From positions 14,104,001-14,168,000 of the forward strand of contig CM072345.1 in the NCBI GenBank assembly GCA_036874045.1: a stretch of 64,000 bases of DNA, given 5' to 3'. Both the position numbers and the translations under genes were made by a program. The notes under the pieces were generated by a model that saw only the letters and a program-made list of their open reading frames with translations, ran no database searches and was not told the origin of the DNA. Shown in pieces: positions 24,701 through 36,781 of this stretch. Within the stretch, counting starts at the first letter, position 1; each line of letters begins with the position of its first letter. Origin of the DNA: Cymodocea nodosa. Its lineage: Eukaryota > Streptophyta > Magnoliopsida > Alismatales > Cymodoceaceae.

Positions 24701-27700
24701 TTGTCCATGATGCTGTGAAACTAGCAGATGCATATGGTGTGGATCGCAAAAAGGTGCCTTTCTTCCCACCCTTTGTCTAAGTGGGTATCTATATGAATCC
24801 TTCCTTATGTAGTCTTTGTATATGCAACTACTACATTCAGTACAGCTATTGTTAAAACTTAAAACTATGCACTACATTCGGTACATATGTAGGGTTTTTT
24901 TCTGTATCAGGTAAGCAAGAACCATAAAATCACACAAGACTAACTTCCAATGCTGACTGACTAAAAATTCCCTTTTAAAAGGATGAGAGAAAATACAAAG
25001 CATAAGGTTACTCTGATTATTTTCACTACTGGTTTCCCAGTGATATTCTGTCGAAATACACTTTCCTTGGGCCGTTTTCTTTTAAAAATGTCTTCTTTCC
25101 TTCTAGCATTATTTCTACAGCAAAAACATCTGGTAGCTTTGCACTCTGGATTGTTTCCCTTTATTCAAAACTTTACCTTTTGTATCCTTTCTACTTGTTT
25201 GTGACTTTTTTGCTGAATCTGGAATGGTTCATTCTCATTTAATTTTTTTTCTGATCTTCATATTATTGTTGCATTGATTTTCATAAAGACACATTTTGGT
25301 TTAAGGATTGCTCCACAAGCTTTACAACTTTAAATTTCTGAGCTTTTTGAAGTAATTGTCACCTTCTTTCCTTCCAGCATGAATATCAAGGGGCTTTCTA
25401 TGTTAGTCATCTTCTGATTCATCTGAATGTTCCCAGGCATCTGAGCTTTTGCAAAGAATCATCTCCATGCATATAGATGAAATAAAGAACCATGGCTTAA
25501 ATGATCTGTGTGCTATTAGACCGTATGCATGACTCTTTCAATTTTTTCGTTCCACTTTTTATGTTGGATGATGGTCAATTGTTGCACCCCTTCCACAAAA
25601 TGTGTTGCTTAGTCTGAAAGCATTGGCAATGCAATATTTGTTTACTTGTTCGAAATAAATGTTTGAGAGAAATGGTTTAATTACTGTTGGATGAAAGATT
25701 GTAATAAAACCTTTTGACAGCAGTCTATTACTTAGCCATCACTAACATCATGCACTACTTTCAGCAATATACTTGCATTTTATTTCTCTGAATTGCTTTG
25801 ATGATTGCTGAAATTTAACATATATTGGAGCTTATCATGCATTTCAAGGTCAATGACTTTTCCTTCTTTATATTAGGTACTTCTGTGGTATCTTGGCTCT
25901 GCTCTTGTTTCTGAACTATGGACAAATGATGAAATTTTAGTTGAAATTTCAGAATTTAGAGATGATATTTTCACTTCTACAAGTGACATTGTTTCCATGT
26001 TATGCTCGGTTGTGTACCCTGAAATTGAAGGGCATAATAAATTGCGCCTTTCCTATATGTACTCTATTCTTTCTGCCTGTTACTTGTATTTGAAGAGAAC
26101 CAACGGATCAGCATTGCTGTTAAATAAGAACCCTGATCATGCACACACTCTTGAGTTATTCCATTATTATAAGGTTCTAGAACAGGAATGTCAAAAAATT
26201 TCCTTTATTAAGGATTTGAACTTTAAGAGAATAGCTGGATTGCATGATTTGAATTTTGAGTGCTTCAGTGATGAAGTTTGCAAGCATATTTGTGAATCTA
26301 CTGCACAAGCTCTGGCAGATATGGTAAAAGTCCTTGGTTCTATTTATAAAGATCCACAATCTTTGGGTCTTATATCTTGGCAGGCTGTTTATAGTCATCT
26401 GATTACAATGACACTAACTGAGTTAGAGACTGCAAGCAAAGGAAAACTTCATTACATGAATACTGACAACTTTCTTGCCTTCATTAATGAAATTGAAAAA
26501 CGTTATGAAGGCTGCAGAATTTATTTAAGAGCTTTACCAGGAGAAGAGACACTACATATATATAGAAGATATTACACACTCTGTGTGCCAACTATCTTTT
26601 CAAGTAATCTACCCGATGAACCAGGAGGCCAATCTTGTTTGGTCAGGGCTTTGGACTTTTGGGTCATGTTAACTGATGACATCCAGGAGAGCATGCCTTA
26701 TGAAATGCCAGAATGGACTTCTGGGAACATTATTGTAAACGATCTTTCCAATTGTTTCAAGGTACTTAAGAAGTTGGTCGTGGGGGGTACCATCTCAACA
26801 AATAAAGGCTGGAGCATTGTCTCAGGCTATGTCAGGCACCAACTTACTGATCAATTGGATGACATAATTTCACTCTGTAAATCTATGATCTTTTCAGGTT
26901 GTGAATTAGAAGAAATTGTTGAAGTTTTTTCTGCAGGAAAATCTGAAAATTTAAATCTTAATTTTTCTGAAGATCTTTTAGAGGTATACGCAGGAGCAAT
27001 TGATTCATGCCTGAAAGAGCTAGTTGATGGCTCGGGAAAACGACAGAACTTGCACATGCTGTTGACATCCCTGAGCAAGTGCAATAGTTTGGAGTTACTC
27101 AAGGAGATTAGGTATGCAATTTGGGAAAGATTGAGTGCATTTTCCGATGACATGCTGCTACCAAGTTCTATACGCGTTTATGCCCTTGAACTGCTGCAAT
27201 CTGTAAGTGGGAGGAACCCACAAAGTAATTTCGTTGAATTAGTAGCAGATATTGGGAAGTGGGAAGGCTGGGATGAGTCTTCCAATGGAAATGCAACTTC
27301 TCAACAAAAAGACATTGCAAGCAAGCTTACAAGCACTTTAGTTGCCCTCAAATCAACTGACATGGCATCCTTGATTTCCCCAAGCATAAAAATCACTCCA
27401 ATTGATCTATGTACAGTGGAATCTGCAACATCTTGTTTTTTTCATTTATCTGAAGCATCTATTTCCAAACAGCATGTTGACAGGTTACAGGTCATTTTAG
27501 AAGTGTGGGAAGAATTGTTCCACAGCATGAAAGAGGAGAAGATTTCTGTTGTAACTGAAGAAAAGAATGATTGGGGTGCTTTTGAATGGAGTGATGAATG
27601 GGAAACTTTACCGGATGAGCCTGTTAAGAAATTGGGTGATGCAGATGTCTCTGCTGCTTTTCATCCTCTGCATACCTGCTGGATGGAGATCATCAAGAAG

Positions 27701-28432
27701 CTCATCAAGCTTTCCCAGCTTACAGATGTGATTGAATTATTAGATCGGTCACTATCAAGATCAAAATTTGTTTTACTGTCTGAAAATGAAGCCCAAGAAC
27801 TGTTCCAGCTTCTAATTTCAGTCAATTGTTTTCTTGGCTTGAAGGTTGTCTTGCTACTACCGTATCAAACACTTTGGTACTCATCTTTGAATGTCATTGA
27901 GGATAAACTGAAACTTGGAAGATTTCAGACTAAGTGTGATGAAGAGATAGAGCTGCTGGTGGTAATATTAGGATCAGGAATCCTGCCATCTATCATCAGT
28001 GATCCAGCCTACCGCAAGACATTTTCATATTTGTGCTTTTTAGTAGGGCATCTGTTGCGGCTTTGTCAGGAAGATTTGCTCGAGTATCAGAAAGACCAAA
28101 GCAGAACAGGCAGGGCTGCTACGTTTCTTTTCAGTGGTCTTGCCCTTCCGTCTTTTGTAGCCGAGCTTGTACTAGCTGGACAATATCTTTTGGCGGGATA
28201 TATTGTTTCTAAATGGATGCATACACACCCTTCTTTCAGTTTGATCAATGTTGCTGAGGTTAGTCTTAGAACATATTTGGACAGATTATACCAAAAACAA
28301 CAGAGTGGTCGCTCAGATCTCGCTGAGTTGGCTTCAAGCAAGTTCCTTGTGCATACCTGCTCCAATTTACGGAGAAAACTTGGAAATTCCCTGCAGTCTT
28401 CGTTGTTGGCCCTCCAAAATAACTTGAAATGA
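12748..28432 (+). CDS. MIP2: MAG2-interacting protein 2 (NBAS/Sec39-like ER tethering subunit)
   Basis: MIP2 is the plant counterpart of NBAS/Sec39, a subunit of the ER-resident tether that receives COPI vesicles from the Golgi and is needed for storage-protein export. Eleven coding exons keep phase: 12748-12870, 12957-13005, 13383-13556, 16768-16969, 17097-17314, 17476-18460, 19641-20880, 22066-22422, 22833-24078, 24488-24753 and 25877-28432. They give 2471 residues, close to the roughly 2400 usual for the family. The start fits the family opening EGVDEVLFETKYLA. The N-terminal half-propeller (SLFISPNGEHIAVASKNQ, LISPEGRHIATLDMKGWLRI) is followed by the Sec39 helical region (MYAILIRKQQYQNALQFANR, SGKIGALDLLFRRHPYSL, AIPETVPVQSF, DWVECEKMVSF, NRARDIDNLSGQLDNSLSLI). 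The C-terminal part is a helical solenoid in one 2.5-kb exon. No tail motif or membrane segment is seen. Family assignment is secure; borders are inferred from phase and splice signals. Confidence 0.93.
14200..15350 (-). mobile_element. LINE-like remnant in MIP2 intron 3 (antisense)
   Basis: Minus-strand translation gives broken pieces resembling the C-terminal part of plant non-LTR ORF2 proteins (zf-RVT region): SLWVIVLNNKYDQATN, MGQTHFRGGIWLKGIL, GNGWDLSLRRN and VDTVIWGESFK. In intact elements these correspond to the familiar 'LW..VL..KYG', 'WW.D', 'WDL.F.R.L' and 'D...W' blocks. Frames change several times. Family and exact ends cannot be fixed by eye. It lies wholly inside the 3.2-kb intron, opposite to the gene. 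Confidence 0.45.
15347..15494. repeat. Two direct copies of a 58-bp segment, 90-bp period
   Basis: Positions 15347-15404 and 15437-15494 are almost identical; both begin CTTCCAAATCATCTTACAAA and end CCTCATGGCAGC, with about one difference. The 32 bp between them is unrelated. A recent local duplication in MIP2 intron 3. Confidence 0.9.
16001..16617. repeat. 309-bp tandem duplication in MIP2 intron 3
   Basis: Copy 1 (16001-16309) and copy 2 (16310-16617) are nearly identical over their whole length. Both start CACAATTA and both end in a pyrimidine tract plus TTTCAGCT. They differ by a handful of substitutions and a 1-3 bp indel, so the event is fairly recent. Each copy ends in an acceptor-like TTTCAG, but neither precedes a coding segment; the real acceptor of exon 4 is at 16766-16767. 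Confidence 0.95.
18799..19465. mobile_element. MITE-like non-autonomous DNA transposon in MIP2 intron 6
   Basis: A 667-bp insert with inverted ends: left AGGGTCTATTTGGAAG followed by CTTCTCCCAAAAACAG; right (complement) AGGGTCCATTCAGGAG with ACTTCTCCCAAAAGCAG further in. An internal GGGAGAAG...CTTCTCCC hairpin lies at about 19290-19320. There is no coding capacity. The terminal sequence recalls the AGGGTCTGTTTGG ends of plant hAT or PIF/Harbinger MITEs; without a clear target duplication the superfamily stays open. Confidence 0.65.
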
Positions 28433-29886
28433 GAAAAACTCTCACCAAGCTGAACGACTGGTGCTATTTATTAGTTGGCTAAATTTCAATGCCAATTCCA
28501 TTTTCTGTGAAGCGCCAAATCTAAAACCAAGATTTTCCTTTCTGGTGGCTGTGGTTTCCAATGGGAATTTTATTGAATTCATTATGGTTTTTTACACATC
28601 ACCTGCACAAACCCATGTATAGTTTTGCATTTACCGATGATTGCTCTTTGGTTCTGATTACTTCCATTTGGAAATATAGACGATGAATGTGTTCTTGCTG
28701 ATTGTCATCGAGCGGTTCTCGTCCGTTTTCCTTTCCGCAAGGGCGTGAATTTCTTTTGATGTGCGGAGCTTATTTTTTAACTATACTAAAATGATGGGGC
28801 TTCCAATTGTGTAGCATAGAGAATGCTTCATTTTTGTAAGAAAATACTTAGTCGAGTGAAAGTTCTGTTGGGTAACTTATCTTCATTTTTGGAAAAGCTT
28901 GCGTGGGTGTGTGAATTGGACGTAGACATTGATTGAATCAGTATAAAATCATTGTATCTGCTATGCTTTGCTTGTGATAAATATACTTATTTTATTTATT
29001 CGTTTAGTCAATAAAAATCTACACGTACGCAAATAATTTTATGCTTTCTTTCCTCTCTTTCACTAGCTTTTTATTATTTTTCTTACTTTCTGGTGCAACA
29101 TTTGTTGTCAATATGTTTTGATGAATGACATGGAAAATCATCCCTAAAGGAGGAATTTGAACGGATAAATAGCTTGAAAAAAGAGTATTCAAAATTACTT
29201 ATTTCAACTACTACTTTTCAGCAATTGGAAACTAAAGAAATCATTATCAAAGTATAATTGTGGAATTACTTAATTAATGATTATGGAGGCATTTTGAAGA
29301 TAGGGAGCATCTGTTTCTAATTGTTGCCACAATAAAAACTATTTTTTATGTGAGTTTTATGACATTATTGTTTATACATAAATCTTGACGAAGCATTTGT
29401 AGTAAAGGACTTGTGCACTTAATTACCATTTTTTTTTAGTTCTTTTCTCTTCAACAAAGGTTGAGGATTAAAATTTGTACGCAAAAGTTTGCGTAAAGAT
29501 AATTATCCACCTATAATAAGAAGAATATGATGGTAAAGTAACGTAAAGAAGATGATAAAAAATCTCACTACGTGTAAATCAAACACAGAGAAAGATGAAA
29601 GTACAAATTTCTTGTCCAGTACAATTCACATGTAACAGATACGTTTGGTCCTTTTATCTGATTAACAGGTAGGTATGTAATCTTGGGTGTTCGGATCTTT
29701 CGATGAACCCGATCTGTCTCTCTGATTTATGTACATAGATCATTAAAATCCGAGAGAACCCTAAACATGTGGCCACGTGAAATAAAATGAGAATGACAGT
29801 TGGCTGATTCAACCAACACAACGACAGGCAGACGGAGAAGAAGCTGATCTCTGATCTCATCCCCTCAGCATCCACACAAACCAAGC
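28433..29886. other. MIP2 3' UTR and intergenic region before the F-box gene
   Basis: AT-rich. The 3' UTR of MIP2 probably runs to around 29000, where AATAAA-like signals (for example at 29010) occur. The rest should contain the promoter of the F-box gene. No coding or mobile sequence recognised. Confidence 0.45.
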
Positions 29887-29963
29887 ATGGACAGACTGCC
29901 TGCAGAATTGTGGCTCAGGATCCTTGGCCTCTTGGATGTTCCTAACCTTGCTAATGCTCTTCA

Positions 29964-30012
<49 letters not shown>

Positions 30013-31762
30013 TCCCATAATCTGATGTGAAAATTCACAATTCATGAATAGACTTGTTGTACCATCATCCATTTTCTAGCTTTAGGAAAATTAGAACCTG
30101 CCATAATCCATTTCACTTCATTCAGAAAATTTCCCAGACTGCTAGAGTTCTGTCTGGGTCTTCCCCCACCTGGTAATTGATCTCTCTAATGGGTTTCTGC
30201 AACTCAGATCTTGTTGATTCTGTCTATTCCTGAACTCGAATCTTCAGGTCATTGCCAATAACATATATTACCTAACATAATCACACTTTCCACCTTTGAT
30301 ATCTCTCCGATGCTTCACCATTAATTTAATCCCTCTGAGACCTGAATTCTAGATCTTGAGGCCACCAATGAACGGTGATCGTCCCACTTGTAAATTTGTA
30401 AAGCATTGTTGGTTCTCCTTCCTGCCGTTCCTCGTGTATCTCCTAATGGTGGGCATGTGGATCTGGGTCTGTGATTTACCTGATTTGTGGGTTGACGAAA
30501 CCAGTGTGCAGGAGGTGGAACAATCTGGCCTCCGACGACCTTCTTTGGTCCAAGTTATTCCAAAGCAGGTGGGGAGGAAACGCCATGGACACCTTTTCTC
30601 CGGTACAAGGTCCTGTTTCTTCATCTCCTTCCTCCTCCTCCTCCTCCTCCTCCAAATCGTGGAAGGATGTTTACGAAGTGCAGGATCGGCGCGACAGAAT
30701 CGGCTTGTAAGCACCCCCACACCACCACCACCACCACCACCACCTCCATTACCTGTTGGATAAAATTCGGGCTATTCACTGGTTTATATTTGTCTTTTAT
30801 GAATGTATCGAGGCATCTCCTATTTTATAATACATATAAATATAATTAACAAGTGCAAATCACAAGAAAATTTTACAGATAAATAAACTTTACAATCCAA
30901 CCTTGTTTGTCTCCAATTTACAAAACCATTAAACTTGTGATACGATGATTAGCACTTTCAATGCGATACATTAGCATTTGTATTGTTATGCATTAGTATG
31001 TGTGATAGACGCATTATCATTTGCAGCCTGATCTGCAGCATTTGTGATATGATGCTCTTTCATTTCAAGAATATAAATCACAAATGGTGATGCTTTCTAT
31101 CACTATCACTAATATTATTTCCCACGACAACTGCTAATGCATCGTTAGTAGTTGCTAATGTATGATCATATCACATCACATCACAGGTCAAATGATTTTG
31201 TCAGTTTGAGATATATAATTCCGTTTTATAAATTAGATTTTTTTTTTTTTGACTACATTTATATGTACCCTTGCAAAATAGACTTACACTTGTTCACTGA
31301 TATGCACATCAAAACCCAAAAACACTACTTACATATCCTACGTTTAATTCCCATGTACGAGTCTTTTGTTCGTGAAAAAAAACAATAGCTTAACTTTACT
31401 GGATCCTTTATATATAATAAAATTGCAAGATTTACGATGATCCTAGGGTGTGTAGAGATGTATGGAAATAAGGACAAACAGAGGATGTTCTCTCTCTACC
31501 GTAATGATGATATACTGCTACTACTACCAAAGGGGTTGTGCGTCGTTTCAGAGGATCGAAGATCACAAGGGAAGGCGATGAGTACTACCTCGTTTGCCAT
31601 GGCGAAATACGTCGCCGCTTGGGCTCGACCGGCAAAGGTGGCGGCGACGGTAAGGAGGAGGAGGAGGAGGACGACCATCGGCATGGCGTGTCCGACAAGA
31701 TCATCTTCTTCATCGGCGACCTGGAGAAGGCCTGCGCCGACGCCAAAAGGATTCGGATGTAA
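29887..31762 (+). CDS. Small F-box protein (FBP7-like)
   Basis: Three exons keep phase: 29887-29965, 30505-30706 and 31552-31762, giving 163 residues. Exon 1 opens with the F-box start DRLPAELWLRILGLLDVPNL, and exon 2 completes it with VCRRWNNLASDDLLWSKLF. A Ser-rich loop follows, then SWKDVYEVQDRRDRIG. Exon 3 holds REGDEYYLVCHGEIRRRLGS, an acidic Glu/Asp run, and the C terminus SDKIIFFIGDLEKACADAKR. F-box proteins link substrates to SKP1-CUL1 ubiquitin ligases. The short length, the xxYYLVxxGxIxRxLGS block and the SDKI-FFIGDLE ending recall plant FBP7 (At1g21760), reported to support translation under temperature stress; I hold that match at moderate confidence. Intron 1 begins directly with a CT microsatellite. 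Confidence 0.85.
29967..30009. repeat. CT microsatellite at the start of the F-box intron 1
   Basis: About 21 CT units directly after the donor site of exon 1 (GT at 29966-29967). Length changes here would alter the sequence just inside the donor. Confidence 0.9.
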
Positions 31763-32511
31763 ACCTCTTTTAACTTTTTATTTTTTTCCTTTTCGTAAAC
31801 GGAATGTTGTCTTTTTTCTTTCCAAGATAATAATTTAAAAAGTACATTTTGAAATCACAACCAGAGTGAGTGAAGAAAAATCAAACAAAGTTGCAGAGAA
31901 TTTAAGAAAATACAAAAAACGTATGACAGGATTTAGCGAAGTCCATTCCTTCCGGAAGCTCTCGGTAAGACTTGTATTTTTAGTACCTTGCAGTGGTTCA
32001 TGACCGACGGTGTTTAACATCTTAAAAATGTAATTTTCTTATTGAATTTGGAAGGGAAAAAATTACAGTAGACAAAAAAGAAAAACTATGGATAACAGCT
32101 ATTGAAGGATCGTTGGTGCTGCGTGTCGCAGAGACGCGTCCTCTAGTATCCGTCCGTGGAGTTGAACGTAAACAAATCAGCATCTCCCTGTTGTGTCGGC
32201 AGATTACTGGCTCTGATTTGCTAACTAATTCACTTCCGCACACTTCTCTACCATTGTATCAGCATATTTTCCTTATTCAATGTCTAGAAACCCAAATTGG
32301 CTTTTCTATAAAGATGAACGTCACGGTGGTTGAGGCTTACATTGTTGCAATTTGATCTTTTGGCATGTCTGCCTCTGCATCCCTCTCTTTCAATGCCATG
32401 CCCTCTTCAGGTCTTTCATGGAGACCTGTTATTTAAAGCCAGGGGTAGTTTAGACGCGTACCAAAGGGTGATCATTGAGAGAGAGAGAGAGCAATGGGAA
32501 CAAGTGTAACT
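31763..32511. other. Convergent intergenic region (3' ends of F-box and MFS genes)
   Basis: The two genes end toward each other 750 bp apart. The stretch should hold both 3' UTRs. It contains a short GA run at about 32478-32491 and otherwise nothing recognisable. Confidence 0.5.
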
Positions 32512-35163
32512 CTACATACGTGTTTTATGATAATCAGTTACCATCATCAGCCGGCGTTGTAGGACAGAAGCCAGGAAGAGGAAAATAGAGCACATGCCAA
32601 ACATGACAGTGATTGGGAATGCATCCACCTACATGTCACCCAATAAATTTACGAACTGTAAACTGATACGAACACTAAACAAGAAATAAACGTTAAGGAA
32701 TAAGGATACCAAGGACATGAGAACACCTACACCATCTACTTGTCAGACACTTCAAATAAACTTCAGAGGACACTTACATTGTAAAGAACGATGCAAACAA
32801 AAATGTTGAGGGGTATGCGGAAGAAGTTCATGATTGTACTCCTTGCTTCCTCAGGGATGTACTGGGATCTCATCTTCATGATAGATGGCCAGAATATCCC
32901 AACACATGCCTCGAAGGTACAGAAGCCAATGAGTTGAATGCAACCTGCAAAAGAGATGCTTCCACCTTTTTTCCCAGTAGGTGCAACAAAGTACTGTTCA
33001 ATATATGAATTGTATTAGCTTAAATTCATGAAAGGTAATTGAGTGTCAGAATGAGTTGGAGAGGCTTACACTAGTGAGAACAGGAATGAATAGACTGGAT
33101 GCTGAGATCAAAAAGACAAGCTGCATGTAGCTTTCAACTTTAAGTGTCACACGTGCCAAGAGTCTCGATGCAGTTGAACTTCCCAACATTGATGAGAGCA
33201 TAAAGGTTGCAAATATGAAACCATGAGGAATCTCCTCATCATTTGGGCTCAAAGCAGGTGTCCATAGGAAAACAAAAGTATACATAGAACCTTCAAACAG
33301 TGACTGAATTGCACCCAACAAAGCAATCTTCTCATCTGGTTGAAACAGAAGTAGCGTTGTGAACATGGTTGTTTCTGCAGAAAAAAGAAGTTAGCTTGAC
33401 GCTGAAGAACATTTTACCAGAAGCAATGGCAACTGCAGCACCCTTGAATTGGGTAAGTAGATCCTTGCTATCAGAAGAATCTCCATAGTTTTCAGACCAA
33501 GTTGACAGGATTATTGCCATTCCAATGGCTAGGAAACATGCTGCTGCATCAAAGGGAGCAACAGGACCAAAACCCAAGTTGTCCGCCAAAATATTTGCAA
33601 ATAATCCTGACACGATAGCCACTAGACCATTGCCAAGGAATATAGCCATCGAGAATGTAATAGAAAGCCATTGTGGCTCAAAGCCCCTCTACATAACATG
33701 AAAAGTTCAAACATAAAGTTATCTTCACGATTTGATCAAAATGATTCATACTTGTGTCTTGACATTGGAAATAAGTGAAAAATCTCAAGGTGCATAGAGG
33801 AAGCACTTTTGAGGAAAAATATCAATCTTCATAAAAGATACAACTTAGAAGTAAGCTTGATAATTACTCTAATTTGTGAGTTTTGCAATAGTCTCAGATT
33901 AGAAAAAGTAAGGCCAAAATTTTCACACATATATAGGGAAAAATCATTGCATTCAAGTCAAAAGGCTTTGCGTTTGATGCTCATATTTCAATATGGTATC
34001 AATGCTCAAAATGGTCTACTAAGTCTAAATCTTTATATATGCATCCTTTCAAAAGTAACACATGTAAGACCAAAAAAATCACTGGTAAAGGAAAGTGTTG
34101 GAATGGTATACTAGAAGACGATAGTTGCATTTTTATAAGGACAGACTTCTCCACCCACATGATCAATTGATTTTAAATTAGATGTCTTCATTTCAAGAAC
34201 AAATCACATAGAAAATATAAAACTAAGATGTGGTGGCACCAGTTGTTGAAGAAGTATCTCCCCCTTTCCTCATTTAAGCAGATCACATAAAACATCCATT
34301 AAGCCGAGTTTATATTCAGAAGACAATGGTCCATTTTATGATTTTAAACAATGAGAAAAAAGGCTGGCCGATCATTACCTTATTGTGCTCTGCCACGAGC
34401 CATGATTCAAAGGCAGAGAAGAGGAGAGAGGTGGCAATTCCACCAAGAACACGTCCCACCATCAAAATCTTGTATTCGGGAGAGTGCTTCGTGATGCAGC
34501 TCAAGATGTACGTGATGCAATAAGTGACGCATGCTCTCTTCCTACCCCTGCAGTCACCAAAACAAATGGCAACAAGTTCGGATTCAAACCTCACAGATTC
34601 CGCAACACAGAACCATCAAGTTGAAACTCTTACTGTTTGTCCGCCAGTGAACCGACGATTGTCCCAAAGATCATAGAAGAACCAAATCCAGCAATGAAGA
34701 GCCTCCCAATCTCGCCCTTCTCGAAACCGTATTGGCTGTAGAGGTAGTAGACGTAGGGGCCCTGCAACCAATCACCGGCTGTGGCAGCCAAATTCAACAC
34801 ACAATTAAAATTCACCACAGACACCAAAAAAGATCACCATCCATAACCACCCTTCTACGAATCTAGTAGTTTGGAACATTTGTTTTCTCTTCAACTAAAC
34901 GAGAACTGATGGAGCTCCACAATACGCACAAGATCCAAAGCAACTCACTCCATCAACCCCGTCCACACAGCAAATCAGCGAAACGAACGGTGGGAAAGGA
35001 AACACGGCGTACCCATCATGAGGGAGTAGACGAGGAGGTAGTTGTTCTTAAACGAATTGAAGACGGACGTGGTGTTGATCTGGTCCACGCCGATCTTCCT
35101 CACCTCCATCTCTAACACCACCACCGACAGCCCTCCGAACAACAGGTAGTAGAACACCTCCAT
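32512..35163 (-). CDS. MFS anion transporter of the MOT2 / MFSD5 family
   Basis: Seven exons on the minus strand keep phase: 35163-35013, 34778-34634, 34547-34379, 33688-33418, 33335-33070, 32993-32778 and 32628-32512, giving 444 residues. The protein follows plant homologues such as At4g27720 almost block by block: FNSFKNNYLLVYSLMM, AGDWLQGPYVYYLYSQYGF, GRKRACVTYCITYILSCITK, GRVLGGIATSLLFSAFESWL, PVAPFDAAACFLAIGMAIIL, LFEGSMYTFVFLWTPALSPN and SQYIPEEARSTIMNFFRIPL. About twelve membrane helices are expected. Relatives include the algal molybdate transporter MOT2 and human MFSD5, so transport of molybdate or another anion is the family-based guess. Exon 1 is odd: after GGLSVVV it reads LEMEVRKIGVDQ, whereas the second first exon upstream reads AAMELSKTSADR, closer to the family. 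No TATA box precedes this exon 1. Confidence 0.92.
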
Positions 35164-35459
35164 TGCGATATTGGCACCGGCGACTCCACCACCAGCAAAG
35201 GAGCAGAAGGTCCCTTAACTTTGTTGTTGTTTAGGACTACGACCTTCGCTCTATTGTTGTTGTTTAGGCTGTTGTAGAGAATTTTTTTTTTCTTTTTATG
35301 ATGTCTTTGTTGGCATTTTTTTTAAGAGAAGAATTTACGTCGTGATCTGCACGTATTGGAAGAATGATCAAGAAACTTACATGCATCATTCATTTTAAAA
35401 GAAAAAAATGAGGGCTGGAAAATACTCGTCGCCACCGACGATCTCACTTGACCATGGGC

Positions 35460-35467
35460 TATAAAAC
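35460..35467 (+). promoter_or_regulatory. Possible TATA box
   Basis: TATAAAAC on the plus strand in GGGCTATAAAACCGAGGG, a good match to the plant TATA consensus. It lies directly before the GC3-rich open frame. No known gene starts just downstream, so function is uncertain. Confidence 0.35.
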
Positions 35468-35670
35468 CGAGGGAGCGGACGAACGAGAGGCATCTGGAAT
35501 ACCGTTATTGCGACGAGGGCTGTGAAGGATTGTTGAAGCTGCGACCAAGCAAGAAGGAAATCAGCGAAGAGCACGTGGAGAACCTCCTCGTGCTCGATAC
35601 TGAATCATTTGGCGACGTCTGTGACAAGGGGGGCGGCATGACACCGAAGGATGGTGGCTCGATCTTATGA
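35461..35670 (+). other. Unrecognised GC3-rich open frame behind a TATA box
   Basis: Seventy codons with no internal stop, ending in TGA at 35668-35670, containing LKLRPSKKEISEEHVENLLV and DTESFGDVCDKGGGMTPK. Third positions are mostly G or C (CTG, TAC, GAC, GAG, GTG, CTC, AAC), like the real GC-rich genes here and unlike the AT-rich surroundings. The first in-frame ATG is late (GGGM), so it is not a full gene as it stands. It may be an exon relic or a displaced exon fragment. I do not recognise the family. Confidence 0.3.
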
Positions 35671-36290
35671 GCAGCCAGTCCTCCAGTGAAATCTCGATGG
35701 TGCTTAAAGTTTTCATGTGGCCATGAAAATGGCCGACGGAAGCAGCCTCCCCAGGCGGAAGGGGGGCGAAGCAAAGGAATAATAATAATAATAGTGAGTG
35801 AGCATAAAAGGAAAGAAGGAAGGAGAAGGAAAAGAAAAAACGAAACAAAAAAATGTGTTCTTGCGATCCGCACCAGTGCGCAAATCAACGCATATGCCAA
35901 ACCGATCATATTGGAGGAAGAATGAAATGAAAAAAAAAAAGAAGGAAAGAAAGAAAGCGTAGAAAAGGAGAGACGTCGGTAAAAGAGGAAGGAGGAAGGA
36001 GGATCCCCCTTGCCACAAACGTAGATATATATATGTGCCAATCAATACATATATGCGGAAGGGGGAAAATGAAACCAAGAGAAAACGATGGGAACAGAAA
36101 GGGAAGGAAGTCAGCTGAGGGAAAAAGAAAAAGAAATAGAAAAGGGCGAATGAACGAAGGGAAGAAGTGACCGTATATGTCAATTGATGCATATATGTGA
36201 AGGAAATAATAATAATAATAATAATAATAAAGAACATGACGAAGAAGTCAATCGAAGGAGACTAGAGAGAGAGAGGGAAAAGTTAGTTCT

Positions 36291-36530
36291 CTATGTATTT
36301 TAGATATAAAATATAAATATTTAAAATAAAATCATAATCTTTTAAATATAAAATATAAATATTTAAAATAAAATTAAAATATTTTGAATATGAAAAATAA
36401 ATATTTAAAATGAAATTGAAATATTTTAGATACTCTAAAATATTAATATCTAAAGTAAAATCAGAATACTTTAGATAGGAAGGAAAAGAAATATTTAAAA
36501 TGAAATCAATATAATTTGAACAAAAAAATA
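36291..36530. repeat. AT-rich degenerate tandem repeat
   Basis: Several loosely conserved units built on AAATATTTAAAATAAAAT with flanking TTTTAGATA/TTTTAAATA blocks, spaced about 55-60 bp. Looks like a decayed minisatellite in the spacer between the MFS first exons. Confidence 0.7.
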
Positions 36531-36689
36531 TATATATAAATTCAAATATTCAAAAAAATCATAGATGCTAGATATAAAATCTGTAAATATTTCTTTTGAA
36601 CATGAACTTAAACTATTTGACATAAAAATATACGTATAATGTCAAGTATGCCTACACAATATCTCTGATACACGTGGCTAAATAATCGA

Positions 36690-36781
36690 AATGCCGCTAC
36701 CACAATACCGACGATTCACCCTTCCCGAAACCGTATCGGCTTCAGAGGTAGTAGACGTAGGGCCCTGCAACCAATCACCGG
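36690..36781 (-). pseudogene. Truncated copy of MFS exon 2
   Basis: The minus strand repeats the acceptor and start of MFS exon 2: GCAG followed by CCGGTGATTGGTTGCAGGGC, as at 34778 downward. The copy has lost one C in the following run, which shifts the frame, and similarity stops near 36690 where the real exon would continue for about 55 bp. It cannot serve as an exon in its own right. Confidence 0.85.

Larger units (their letters stand above)
35164..36689. other. Spacer between the two MFS first exons
   Basis: Homology to the upstream copy's 5' UTR runs only to about 35255. The rest holds a TATA-led GC3-rich open frame on the plus strand (35461-35670), a purine-rich block (about 35790-36240) with an AAT/TAA trinucleotide run near 36208-36229, and AT-rich degenerate tandem repeats (36291-36530). 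If the upstream first exon is used, the whole stretch is intron. Confidence 0.5.

Noticed and set aside
25438-25523. An exon-like open segment (ASELLQRIISMHIDEI...) bordered by CAG and GT between MIP2 exons 10 and 11
   Set aside because: It is 86 bp long, so including it would shift the frame, and exon 10 joins exon 11 directly in phase with family similarity continuing (DRKK then VLLWYLGSALVSELW). It could be a rare poison exon, but nothing shows that.
35505-36237. Long minus-strand frames rich in Phe/Leu/Ser
   Set aside because: They are translations of a purine-rich plus-strand block (GGAAGGAAGG and AATAATAAT repeats); low-complexity, not a membrane protein.
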